A stretch of 24,251 nucleotides of DNA from Mesaphorura yosii. Taxonomy: Eukaryota; Arthropoda; Collembola; Poduromorpha; Tullbergiidae. The notes beneath the pieces are model-generated. The model saw only the letters and a list, made by a program, of their open reading frames with translations. It did not search any database and was not told the origin of the DNA. Where the stretch lies: positions 1 to 24,251 of the forward strand of contig WIXG01000730.1 in the NCBI GenBank assembly GCA_009869945.1. Reading direction: 5' to 3'. Shown one piece after another: positions 1 to 8,219 of the stretch. Position 1 is the stretch's first letter. Every line of letters starts with the position of its first letter. Position numbers and translations under genes: made by a program.

Positions 1-247
1 CAGGTAAAGGCACCACATATTGCACATAGTCACTGATCACTGGCACCAGTCTTTCTTTGTCCTGTACATCATGAGGCCTAATTTTACTTGATTTTAGATG
101 AGACTGATGCGACTCATACGGGAGAGCATCAAAGAAGGCCGATTCATGGAATTTGTGCAAGAATTCATGCTGCGTCTGTACCCGAGCAAAGAGTATCCAA
201 ACTGGTCACGAGAAGCTTTAAACTCGGTGGGCATCCACCTTTTGTAG
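1..247 (+). CDS. QTRT1: Queuine tRNA-ribosyltransferase catalytic subunit, 3' end (partial)
   Basis: Only the 3' end of the gene is in the window. Bases 1-3 (CAG) are followed by a GTAAAG donor, a 94-bp intron (4-97, ending ATTTTAG), and a last exon at 98-247 encoding 49 residues and TAG. The peptide has the pattern LMRLIRESIKEGRF, then EFVQEFM, YPxW and a terminal ALNSVGI. This matches my knowledge of the C-terminus of eukaryotic QTRT1 (LMxxVRxSIxxxRFPxFVxxFM ... DALASVGI). QTRT1 with QTRT2 exchanges guanine-34 for queuine in GUN-anticodon tRNAs. The zinc ligands and catalytic Asp lie upstream, outside the window. The phase-0 joint gives no frame conflict. The AATAAA at 350-355 fits as its poly(A) signal. 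The call rests on a short C-terminal segment. Confidence 0.8.
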
Positions 248-349
248 TAGCAGTGTTCTTAATTTACTCAAGCTTCAGTATCCAACTTTACTCTCACGAA
301 GTCCAGTTTGAATCTTTTCTACCCGTTTTTGATTCTTGACGATTTTGAA

Positions 350-355
350 AATAAA
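350..355 (+). terminator. Poly(A) signal of the QTRT1 gene
   Basis: Canonical AATAAA, 103 nt after the QTRT1 stop codon. It lies about 40 bp from the opposing signal of the carboxypeptidase gene, so the two convergent transcripts must end almost back to back. Confidence 0.7.
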
Positions 356-395
356 TCAACGACGTTTTTCTTGTAAAAAATAAGAGGGGCCCGAT

Positions 396-401
396 TTTAT
401 T
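396..401 (-). terminator. Poly(A) signal of the carboxypeptidase E gene
   Basis: TTTATT on the plus strand, so AATAAA on the minus strand, about 260 nt beyond the CPE stop codon at 662. The gap from 402 to 661 is AT-rich and holds nothing else I can support; it reads as CPE 3' UTR. Confidence 0.65.
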
Positions 402-661
402 CACAAATTCGCAGTCAACGTATTTTTCAGTATTTTATCAACGTCAAACTAAAAATCTATTACAAGTTCAAATTCAAAGCCAAAATATTACAAAAAGTGT
501 GAACAATTCATTAACTAACTACTGATTGATAATTAAAAGTAAAATCGCAAAAGTTCAAGTCATGTCTCGGTCTCGTGTGCAGTAAACATAAATTAACGAG
601 TAAACGATTAACGATATACAGAGCAATGATACATGATATACGTAGTATATAATAATTCATT

Positions 662-2131
662 TTACATGATAGCAGCCTCTTGGTACACTCGTGACTCCTC
701 GTCGTCACTGACTCCATCATCCAGGTAGTTTGGAATCGGACCGCCCGCCGCCGCCGCTTCTCTCGAGTCGCCTTCACCGTCACCGTCGGCATAAAACTCG
801 GGTGCTGGAGTGAGCCAAAAGTCGAGCCGCTGCGCTTCGTGTTGTTTCGGGTTCGTGACTGTGACTCTGCGTTGGTGCGGCTTGAAGCCCGGGTAGGTCG
901 CAGTGACGAGATACTCGCCCGGAGTCAGCACCCTGTAGTAATCACCTGCAAACACAGACGTGATGTCGTGGTTGATGTGTCCCGCTTTCGGATCGATTCC
1001 TCCCGTGATGTTCTGCACGTGGATCACAGCGTTCGAGATGGGGTGACCAGTCACTGCGTCCCGGATGATTCCCTTGATGCCTGCGTGCGTGTGCCACATG
1101 AAGTTGACTAGCGCCTCTTTGTTCATCTCCCACTCGCGCTCCAGCTCCGATTCCGGGGGAAACTTCTTGCAGCCGAGCTCCAGTGTGATTTCGAAATCAT
1201 TCGACGAGAGGTAGTTGAAGTCTTGCATCCCTCCGCTAACGCTGTACCACTTTGCACCGTTCGTGATTCCTTTGTCCACTCCGAATCCGTGATCGTCGCC
1301 CAGGTCGCAAGCGGGTGTTGCTGGGTTCGCCATACTCGGATGGGCGGTCGAGTACGCGAGGCTGAGGTACCTGAACGTGTCGTCGTCAGGAGTCGCCGCG
1401 TACTCGGAGGGTTCGCCGTTCCGGCTCGCGTCGTACGGGTAGTTGGCCACGAGGTCGCCGCCGTGCATATTGGCCGAGATGACGAAGGGCGTCGACATGA
1501 TGAGGCGCATCACGGCCATGGTTTCTGGCTGCATTGGGTGCTCTAGCTGCTGGATTTGCTCCATGAGGTGGTTGTTGAGCCCAATGTGGTATTCTTCGTT
1601 TCCGTACACGATTCGATCTAGGTCGGGGAAGTCCCGGTTGAGGTCCACTCCGTTGGCATTGGCGCGTCCGAGCATGAAGTCTTCTCCGCCGGTGTTGTAC
1701 GCCAGTTGCCAGCCGTCTGGATTCATGGAGGGCATCAGATGGATGCGGGTGCGCTCCACGAGCGGACGAAGCACGGGGTCATGCGCCTTGTATCCGTCGC
1801 AGAGGTGCTGTGCCAATTTGAGTAGGAGTTCGCGCCCCAGCACTTCATTCCCGTGCATGTTCGCAATGTACTTGAACTCTGGCTTGAGTGGCTCGTGGAA
1901 TCCGGGCGTCGTCGAGAATTCGATCAGGTACAGCGGCTCGCCGAGGACCGACGGCTCGGAGAGCGTGTAGATCCGCGTGACGTTGGGGCAGGAAAGGTGG
2001 ACCTCCTCCAGCACCTGCACAAGCTCGGAGTTGTTGTGGTGCTTGAACTCGAAAGCGAAGGATTTGACCTCTGCATTGAAGTAAATCAGCACGCAGCTGA
2101 GGATCGTCAGCGTAGAGGCGAGTCTCCCCAT
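662..2131 (-). CDS. CPE: Carboxypeptidase E (M14 N/E-type metallocarboxypeptidase)
   Basis: The 489-aa single-exon frame starts with a hydrophobic signal peptide (about residues 1-24). The peptidase domain carries the HGNE zinc motif (H93, E96), NPDGW, DLNRDFPD (N165, R166 for the substrate carboxylate), the third zinc ligand H223 in NMHGGDLVANYPYD, and the catalytic Glu E318 in ITLELGCKKFPP. A transthyretin-like domain follows from about residue 350 (GIKGIIRDAVTG...). These positions and phrases are those of CPE/EGL-21, which trims C-terminal Lys and Arg from prohormone and neuropeptide intermediates in secretory granules. The acidic tail (DGDGEGD..., DDDEES-like) suits granule acidity, but I do not see the amphipathic C-terminal helix known from vertebrate CPE. 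No intron interrupts about 1.5 kb, unlike most neighbours. All metal and catalytic residues are present, so it should be active. Confidence 0.96.
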   Translation of the reverse strand: MGRLASTLTILSCVLIYFNAEVKSFAFEFKHHNNSELVQVLEEVHLSCPNVTRIYTLSEPSVLGEPLYLIEFSTTPGFHEPLKPEFKYIANMHGNEVLGRELLLKLAQHLCDGYKAHDPVLRPLVERTRIHLMPSMNPDGWQLAYNTGGEDFMLGRANANGVDLNRDFPDLDRIVYGNEEYHIGLNNHLMEQIQQLEHPMQPETMAVMRLIMSTPFVISANMHGGDLVANYPYDASRNGEPSEYAATPDDDTFRYLSLAYSTAHPSMANPATPACDLGDDHGFGVDKGITNGAKWYSVSGGMQDFNYLSSNDFEITLELGCKKFPPESELEREWEMNKEALVNFMWHTHAGIKGIIRDAVTGHPISNAVIHVQNITGGIDPKAGHINHDITSVFAGDYYRVLTPGEYLVTATYPGFKPHQRRVTVTNPKQHEAQRLDFWLTPAPEFYADGDGEGDSREAAAAGGPIPNYLDDGVSDDEESRVYQEAAIM

Positions 2132-2718
2132 TTTTGATTGCTGGGCCCTTAATTCACTAATAATTAATTTGACGGCTACTGCTTTTTGCTTTCTGACTTC
2201 CTGTATCAGATTTTCAGATTTCGTAATGGAGACTCATCCGATTCGGATTTATGTCCTCCGATAAAGCAAAAACAGCAGCTAAGAACGTATGCAGACGTAT
2301 GACGCACGAAGAAGAAAGAGGAAAGCTGGAGAAGAATCCAATCTAAGCAGCCTGGGTTCTGGCTCTGACTTTGGCTCTAGGCTAGCGCTCTGGATAGTAA
2401 CAGGGTTCGTTACGTAGGCGTATGGCATGCTAAAAGCATAGCAGTGCTGTCCCATCAGCCAGTTGGTCTACACATGACCGCAAATATTGATTATTTGCCT
2501 CCAGCCAGCTCTGGCTGAATAGCTATTATGCTAGTAAAGCCAGTAACTACAGCATATGGAAAGGAAATGACAACTGCAGCTGGCTAAGCCTAAGCTTATG
2601 AATGAAATGTCTTTGTCGTGTCAGTGTCTGGAGTCTTGTCAGTACAGGTAAAAACGTAGTAATAACTTCATAATTCCAGATTTGAGAGATTTGTGGTCTG
2701 CAGTCCGAATCAGTTCGC
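2132..2718. other. Intergenic: CPE promoter side and TTLL-like 3' flank
   Basis: No convincing coding frame in these 587 bp. It must hold the CPE 5' UTR and promoter and the 3' UTR of the TTLL-like gene. I see no TATA box for CPE and no canonical AATAAA for the TTLL-like gene. A TGACGCA CRE/AP-1-like site lies near 2297. A perfect 7+7 inverted repeat with a 2-nt centre (CAGCCAG CT CTGGCTG) sits at 2502-2517. Confidence 0.5.
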
Positions 2719-4760
2719 TCAGTACGCCAGTCCATCTCTGTGCTGCTTCATGCTGGACAAGCTCTTGAGTTCCTCGATGGCAGCCGTCCGATCTCTATCG
2801 CGATGCTGGCCGCTGGCTCCTTGCGCGTAACCGTGCTCGTATCTGTGTCCGTATTTGTTCTCCCACGCATCCTGCACCATGAACGATCGTTCCCTTGTCT
2901 TGGATTTGGACGTGTATTCAGCCAAGAATTTGAGATACCTGAAAAATTTGGAAGCCCCCAATAATACGGTGTGCTTAATAGGCGTGGGAAAATGAGACGT
3001 GGGTAACCTTACTTGAATGAGCCCGCCGTTGGAAAAACTCTTTCCCACTTTCTCGCCCTACTCAGTTCATCCTCCGCGACCAACAGCTCCTTCAGGTCTT
3101 CTGTAGTCAAACCCTCCTCGAGAATTCGGGTCAAATACGACTCCCTTCTGTCCAGCGTCATGCTACTGTCATTATGGCCGTTGTCTTTCTCGTTGCGATA
3201 AGCATACAGATTCTTATTGAATAGAAGCGGAATCTGGTCGGAGGAGGCGTTAGCAGCCGCAACCGCTTCGTTCGCGTGCGCTTGCAGCGCCCTCTGCAGG
3301 GTTCTTCTCCCTTTTGCAGAAATCGACGGCGGAAAATGGTATCCGACCAGGTTAAATATTTCCAGCATCATCTCCGTGCGGAGGAGCGCAGACGTTTTGA
3401 ATGTGTCCTTCAGGGTCGCGTACCGGTTCAGTTCCATGAGCCACGCCTTGCCCGCCGTGTCCACGATGACGTCAGCCGACCAAAACTGGTAGCCATTGTA
3501 CCGGTTCGAGTAAACTCGACGCTGGGCGTACGCCAGCCTGTGCTGCACGCCCACCATGAGCTTGACGAGAATGTCGTTGATTTGCTCCCGGAGCGATTGC
3601 ACAAAGCCAGGCTGCATCCAGCTGGTGAATTCATCGTACGGCGGCATGAGCCAGATCGGGTTCGCCTGGTAGTTGACGAGCAGTGGCTCCCAGTCGCGAT
3701 AGACGTACAGGCGGAGCGGCTCCACGCTCGTGAGCAGGCCGTACACACGAAGCTGGAGACCATACCCTCCAATCTGGAAAGTGTCCCGTGCACGGAGGAA
3801 CCGCTGAATGATGCCGTTGTCATGGTGCTTGAATTTACGACGGTTAAAGAGTCCGTACAGATCCCGAAATACAATTATGCCCTTCGACCGGGCTGCCCTG
3901 CTGCCCTTGAAAATCCACCAGTCTTGCTTTCCACGGCCACGCGTCCTCCAGCGTGTGAGCCTTGAGTAAAACTGAAACGCTTCATCAGGCCAGATGTACG
4001 ACTCGAAAAGCGCCTGAAACTCGTGACTCGCGCTCCCGCCCGCCCGTTTCATCGTCGCCTGTGCATTGACCCACATTCTGTTCTTGTGGCAGAGCTGCTC
4101 GGCAGCCGGGAGGATGTTGTATTTTTGCCATGGGCGCTCGCGCTGCACGACGTGTGAGGGCGCCCAGACCGGTCTGTTGATAATCGTCGTGAAGAATCCA
4201 ACCCAGGGCAGCCGCCTGATATTCTCTTTTGTGGCGAAGGCCCACTTCATGCCCATCCTCCTCACGATGTGATTCCCGAGGCGGGGCGCGTTCGTCCCGA
4301 CCCAGGCCAACTCTGCCGCCAGGGCGCCGTGGTCAGGATCAGCGTACATGTGGGGCCCAAACATCGGTGAGAAGTGAATGTACGGCGGAATGATGCCCGG
4401 AAACAGCGACGGCTGGATGAGAGTATAATTTTCGAAACCCGCGCCCATGCCCGAAGCCGCCACGACATCCGACCATCGAGTCATCTTGTGGCAATCGTCG
4501 GCTTCTTCGATAAAGTTGCTGCTGCTGTTGCCGTTACGGGCTGGCGAAACCGCGGAATTTGATGTCAAGTAGAACGGAATGTGTGAAGGGCATTTTAAGT
4601 TCAGGGTGACAATTTCACCGGAATTGCTAGCACCAGAACTAGCACTGGTAAGAACTGATAACGACAACGCTGATAAGAGGACAACACCAGCACTTGCCCG
4701 AATCCACCAATGACAATGGCGGACTAAGCCACGACCACAAACTTGCAGCGAAGCAATCAT
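2719..4760 (-). CDS. Tubulin-tyrosine-ligase-like protein with N-terminal membrane anchor (TTLL-15-like)
   Basis: Two exons, 4760-3013 and 2938-2719, are joined across a 74-bp intron (GTAAGG...TTTTTCAG) in matching phase, giving 655 aa. A hydrophobic segment at about 22-42 is a signal anchor or signal peptide. The TTL fold shows in order: WIFKGSRAARSKGI (about 282-295, the Lys of the ATP-grasp P-loop region), LRVYGLLTSVEPLRLYVYRDW (337-357), and FWSADVIVD...LMELN (427-445) with D430, E443 and N445 in the metal/ATP positions. The family adds Glu, Gly or Tyr to tubulin tails or other acceptors. A leading hydrophobic segment is unusual and recalls C. elegans TTLL-15, which is the basis of the name. 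The C-terminal 130 residues are charged and probably disordered. A one-codon upstream ORF overlaps the start codon. Substrate cannot be deduced. Confidence 0.88.
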
Positions 4761-4765
4761 TGCAT
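4757..4765 (-). promoter_or_regulatory. Minimal uORF overlapping the TTLL-like start codon
   Basis: On the minus strand, ATG CAA TGA starts 5 nt before the main ATG. Its stop overlaps the main start as ATGA. If the transcript includes it, it is a one-elongation-codon uORF that could dampen initiation or act through termination-reinitiation. Confidence 0.4.
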
Positions 4766-4889
4766 TGACCCGAATACCGCCAGACAGCCACTAAACTCGA
4801 TTACAACTCTTCTCATTTAGTCAGCGATCCAAATAACTGTGGAATTCTGCGTACGAATCCAAGTCGAAATTCACAGTCACAGTGATTCA

Positions 4890-4925
4890 TTTATTCCAAT
4901 TAGAAGATATTAACGCTGTTTTATT
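4890..4925 (-). terminator. Two poly(A) signals downstream of the P450 gene
   Basis: TTTATT occurs at 4890-4895 and 4920-4925, so two AATAAA hexamers on the minus strand, 59 and 89 nt past the P450 stop codon at 4984. They lie in the short gap (4761-4983) between the P450 gene and the TTLL-like gene that follows it on the same strand. Confidence 0.65.
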
Positions 4926-4983
4926 CGACCACACAGTCTTTAACCTTAATTTGGCACAGAAACTCGAGCAATGTAAGTATAAT

Positions 4984-6745
4984 TCATTTCCTTTGCCTTT
5001 CTCGTGCCTTCACAGTCAATACGTGGTCTTTCGGCGTAAGCACCTGCGTGACCTTCGGCTCAGTGCTCAACTCCTGTGACTCGCCTGGTCCCGGTTCCAG
5101 CTGTAGTTTCTGTAACAGGCTGGCCAGCATCAAGAAAAGAGTCTCCTTCGCGACCTTCTTGCCCAAGCAGACGCGGTACCCGGCCCCGAAAGGCATGAAT
5201 GCTTCCGGTTCACTCGCTCCGGCCTCGCTTCCGTGTAGAAACCTCTCCGGCCGAAAATCGTCTACATCCTCACCCCAAACACGAGGGTCGTGATGGAGAC
5301 CGTGCGTGTTCGCAATTATGATCGAATCCTGTTCCACTTTATAGCCTTCAATGCTGGTCGGCTCGAGCGCTCTATGGAAAACGGAGAGTGGTACGATGCT
5401 GCTCAGACGAAGGACTTCCTTCAGCACGGCGTTGGTGTAAGGAAGCCGAGATCGGTCGGCGAGCGTTGGCGTCGACGCTCGACCGCGACGGTTTCCAAGT
5501 GCTGAATCAAGTTCTGCATGGAGCTTCGTCTGGGCAGCTGGATTCTTGGCCAGATACAAAAAGGCCCACTCCAACGTCGTGCTGATCGTCTCGCTGCCAG
5601 CGATGATCATGTCCAGGAGCGAGTATGTCAGCGATTTCACTGCAAATTGCAAATCATGCCGCCACATTTTAATTAGACTGGCTGGTCTTTGTTAATGAAT
5701 CAGCTACAGTTGTCATTTCTTACTTCCTTTCTCCTTGTAGAAGCTTGAATCTTCTTCCTTCGTCTCCTGGATCTTTTCCAGATACTTGCCGACGTAATTC
5801 CTATTCCTCGTCGAGCCATCCGCAACCTCGCCCTGCTGTTGACTGCCTTCGATTTGCGCCCGCACGAAATCCGCGATGGAGCGCACCAATCCAACTACTT
5901 CCTCGTACATTGGCAGCTTCTGCACAACTTCCTTGGGCAGGAAATTTGCGAGCTGTGGCACAATCTGGAGTACCTCGGCCTCTGGCGGCCCGCCACGCAC
6001 AAACGCGTTGATTCTTCCTGAAATACTTTGAAGTTCGGGGTCATCGAGTCGGTAGCTTTTGCCTGTGAACATCGTCCACAGGATTTTGAAGACTGGACCG
6101 TTAAACTGGTTTTTCGTCTTGAAATTCGAGCTGGTTCCCTGTCCAGCCAGGCTCGACGCTAATTCTGCGGCCACGTCCTGTACGATTTTCTCGAGGCTCT
6201 GTGCTCCGTAGTCGCTGTACGTGTTCAGGTGGTGCAGGGCAAATTGGCGCTGCTCGAGCCACGTCGCATTCTCAGTGAAGAGCACGCCTTCGACTTGCCC
6301 GTCACTCCGGTCGAGATTGATGGGGAGCGAAGGACGGCCGGCAAGGACAGGCTCCTCCAATGCCTTTCGGATGACGGCCGCGTCGTTGAGGATCACCGCC
6401 CTTTAACGAGAGGACAAATGAGATGGCTGAGTTTAAACTGGGCTTCCTGCCATGAACTTACGGAACCTTCCCAAATTTGACCCCGATCACAGGACCGTAG
6501 ACCTCCTTCCATTTTGCAAAAGTTTCGAAAGGGTGTGGACCAAAATACGGGACGTGGCCGAGCTCGGGTGGCGTGCTGTTGTCAAGAGGCGGACTCGGTG
6601 GGTAAGGCAGCTGACGGCTCTCGGTGCCGCTGCCATCGGACACAGCGACAGCGACGCATTGCAAGATTCCGACCACGAACAGGAGAACCAGCAAAGCAGC
6701 AGCGCTCGCGCAGTGAGCCGTAGCCGTAGATTTGATTGGAGCCAT
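4984..6745 (-). CDS. Cytochrome P450 monooxygenase, microsomal (CYP2-clan-like)
   Basis: Three exons, 6745-6462, 6400-5724 and 5639-4984, join in phase over introns of 61 and 84 bp to give 538 aa, a normal microsomal length. The N-terminal hydrophobic anchor (about 12-35) is followed by a Pro-rich hinge. The I-helix has AGSET (334-338), the K-helix EVLR (E395, R398), then PERF (451-454), and the haem loop FGAGYRVCLG with ligand Cys478. The overall pattern (LLDMIIAGSETIS, HGLHHDPRVWGEDVDDFRPERF) is that of the CYP2 clan, which in arthropods includes ecdysteroid and juvenile-hormone enzymes as well as detoxification P450s. The substrate cannot be told. A TATA box lies about 80 nt upstream. No defects are seen; family-level naming would need phylogeny. 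Confidence 0.96.
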
Positions 6746-6824
6746 CGTGAGTAATCCAATTCAGTCAATTCTTCAGTTTTACAGTCGTTTCTCGACACTA
6801 ATTCGATCGGCCCTCATTTCTGGC

Positions 6825-6832
6825 CTTTTATA
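6825..6832 (-). promoter_or_regulatory. TATA box of the P450 gene
   Basis: CTTTTATA on the plus strand reads TATAAAAG on the minus strand, 80 nt before the P450 start codon. This predicts transcription starting near 6800 and a 5' UTR of about 50 nt. Confidence 0.65.
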
Positions 6833-7602
6833 ACGCTGACAACCTGCTGTATTTCATATGAGTTGGGTTGATCGCATAATTGTGTGTACAAACGCAAATG
6901 CAAATCCTCCATACAAACAAATGATGATGCTCTTTTGGCAGGCAATCAGACTGGCAAAGTCCAAGTCACAGTTTTTTGCTCCGCCAGTGAAACGTGGTCT
7001 GTTCAAGAACGAGTAGCTTTTCAGGGTTGCTGTTCATAGTTGGGCATTTACATTTGCTCAGGAACTTGGCCTGGCCTAAAATAAACAATGACACGTTCAA
7101 ATTCTCATTCTGGAAGCGAATCCACGGTGGAGTGCATTTTTTCCTCGAGCGAGCATGAATCATAAATTTAACACTGGTTGTGGTTATGTAATGAGAAGAC
7201 TCGACTACTTTTTTAGTTTCGTTTACTTTTAAGCTTACACAACTCATTCGAACGAAATTAGCATTATTAATTAGCTAAACTGCAGTAAGGCTGGTAATTA
7301 GGCCAGGTAACAAAGTTAAATAGGTGACATCCTCACTCTCGTCACTCGGTATCGGCACGGTACGCTAATTTTATGATCTTGTTTACGTGCAATTTGAGTT
7401 GAGCCGTCTGTCCTATGCGAAATGAGAGCGAAAGCGCGACAGGTTTCTTACAATTGCCTTGAAATGGGTACAGAAGAAATCAGAAATGGTAATCGAGGAG
7501 CAGGTCCGAAAGTAAAATCACAATTAACCTAGCTCGAGTTTGAGCATCTGCGTTATCTACGATATGTCCGTAGGTACCTCATCTGTTAATTTCCTCGTGC
7601 AC
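6833..7602. other. Divergent promoter region between the P450 and the GAPPAPTY-repeat gene
   Basis: This AT-rich stretch of about 770 bp is bounded by a minus-strand TATA box (6825-6832) and a plus-strand TATA box (7603-7610). I see no supported gene in it. A 93-residue open frame on the minus strand has no start context, splice signals or recognisable domain. The region presumably carries regulatory elements for both genes; none could be named with confidence. Confidence 0.5.
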
Positions 7603-7635
7603 TATAAAAGGATTCGGCAATCCTCAAACTTCAGA
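7603..7635 (+). promoter_or_regulatory. Core promoter (TATA box and initiator) of the GAPPAPTY-repeat gene
   Basis: TATAAAAG at 7603-7610 is followed by TCAGA at 7631-7635. The A at 7633 lies 30 nt from the start of the TATA box, the standard spacing to an arthropod-type TCAGT initiator. The 5' UTR would be about 54 nt to the ATG at 7687. Confidence 0.75.
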
Positions 7636-7686
7636 GAATATTTTCCTTCCCAATTCCGTCCTCACTCTGAAAATTTGGTGTTCACA

Positions 7687-8106
7687 ATGCCGTCTCTGCT
7701 ACGCTTCGTAAGTTCAGCATCGTTCCTTTTCCTGGAATCCTTAAACAGCTGGAGTTTTTCAATTAAGCAACTTTCCCTGTTACTGTTACGTTTTCAGATC
7801 CTCGGAGCCTGCCTGCTGCTGCATGCCGTGTACGCGGACGCCCCGAGTGTTTCGCTAGTGCCTCCAGGCCCGGGCGGAGGAACTCCAGCCACGGGGTATG
7901 CGGCGCCACCCGCTCCAGCGTCTTCCTACGGAGCTCCTCCAGCACCAACTTATGGCGCCCCGCCCGCGCCAACATACGGAGCGCCTCCTGCGCCAACATA
8001 CGGAGCGCCTCCTGCACCAACATACGGAGCTCCCCCTGCACCGACGTACGGAGCGCCTAGTCTAAACAGCTACGTGGCACCAACCTTCCAAAGTGGACCG
8101 TATTAA
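7687..8106 (+). CDS. Small secreted Pro/Ala/Tyr-rich repeat protein (GAPPAPTY repeats)
   Basis: Two exons, 7687-7707 and 7798-8106, flank a 90-bp intron (GTAAGT...TTTTCAG) and encode 109 aa. The first exon gives only MPSLLRF; the intron interrupts the signal peptide, which ends near AVYA (about residue 20). The mature protein has five perfect GAPPAPTY octads followed by a tail GAPSLNSYVAPTFQSGPY. Such AAP/Tyr-rich repeats are known in arthropod cuticular, chorion and other extracellular structural proteins; Tyr residues can cross-link. No chitin-binding RR consensus is present, so I do not assign a family. A strong TATA/initiator promoter implies tissue-specific high expression. Its transcript converges on the Gly-rich gene. 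The function is inferred from composition only. Confidence 0.85.
   Translation: MPSLLRFVSSASFLFLESLNSWSFSIKQLSLLLLRFQILGACLLLHAVYADAPSVSLVPPGPGGGTPATGYAAPPAPASSYGAPPAPTYGAPPAPTYGAPPAPTYGAPPAPTYGAPPAPTYGAPSLNSYVAPTFQSGPY
7930..8049 (+). repeat. Five 24-bp in-frame tandem repeats (GAPPAPTY)
   Basis: Five head-to-tail units of exactly 24 bp each encode GAPPAPTY. Units differ at third positions (GGA/GGC, GCT/GCG/GCC, CCA/CCG, TAT/TAC) but not in protein sequence, so the amino-acid repeat appears to be under purifying selection rather than newly amplified. Confidence 0.9.
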
Positions 8107-8143
8107 AAGTGAAGCCGTGAAGGCAATGAAGCGTAAGCACTCA

Positions 8144-8158
8144 AGATAAGATAAGATA
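8144..8158 (+). repeat. Tandem GATA motifs (AGATAAGATAAGATA)
   Basis: Three overlapping WGATAR-type GATA-factor sites lie in a 15-bp run, in the 3' region shared by the two convergent repeat-protein genes. It could be a regulatory cluster or a simple (AGATA)n repeat. Confidence 0.5.
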
Positions 8159-8168
8159 CTCTGTTGCT

Positions 8169-8174
8169 TTTATT
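8169..8174 (-). terminator. Poly(A) signal of the Gly-rich gene
   Basis: TTTATT on the plus strand (AATAAA minus), 46 nt past the stop codon at 8220. It lies upstream, in plus coordinates, of the signal of the opposing gene (8198-8203), so the two mRNAs overlap. Confidence 0.65.
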
Positions 8175-8197
8175 TGACAAACTCATACAGAAAAAAT

Positions 8198-8203
8198 AAT
8201 AAA
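8198..8203 (+). terminator. Poly(A) signal of the GAPPAPTY-repeat gene
   Basis: AATAAA, 92 nt past the TAA at 8104-8106 and only 17 nt before the stop codon of the convergent Gly-rich gene. Cleavage 10-25 nt further would reach into that gene's last codons. Confidence 0.65.
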
Positions 8204-8219
8204 AAGCGGGAGAATTTGA

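Noticed and set aside
839..2137. Several plus-strand open frames opposite carboxypeptidase E
   Set aside because: They are antisense shadows of a GC-rich coding exon, with no domains, start context or splice signals; the minus frame contains every catalytic motif.
3013..4562. Plus-strand frames opposite the TTLL-like gene, including one of 229 residues
   Set aside because: Shadows of the opposite coding strand; low-complexity Arg/Val composition and no recognisable motif.
6966..7247. A 93-residue minus-strand open frame in the P450 promoter region
   Set aside because: No upstream exon, no poly(A) signal in place, no domain; lies in AT-rich sequence where such a frame can occur by chance.
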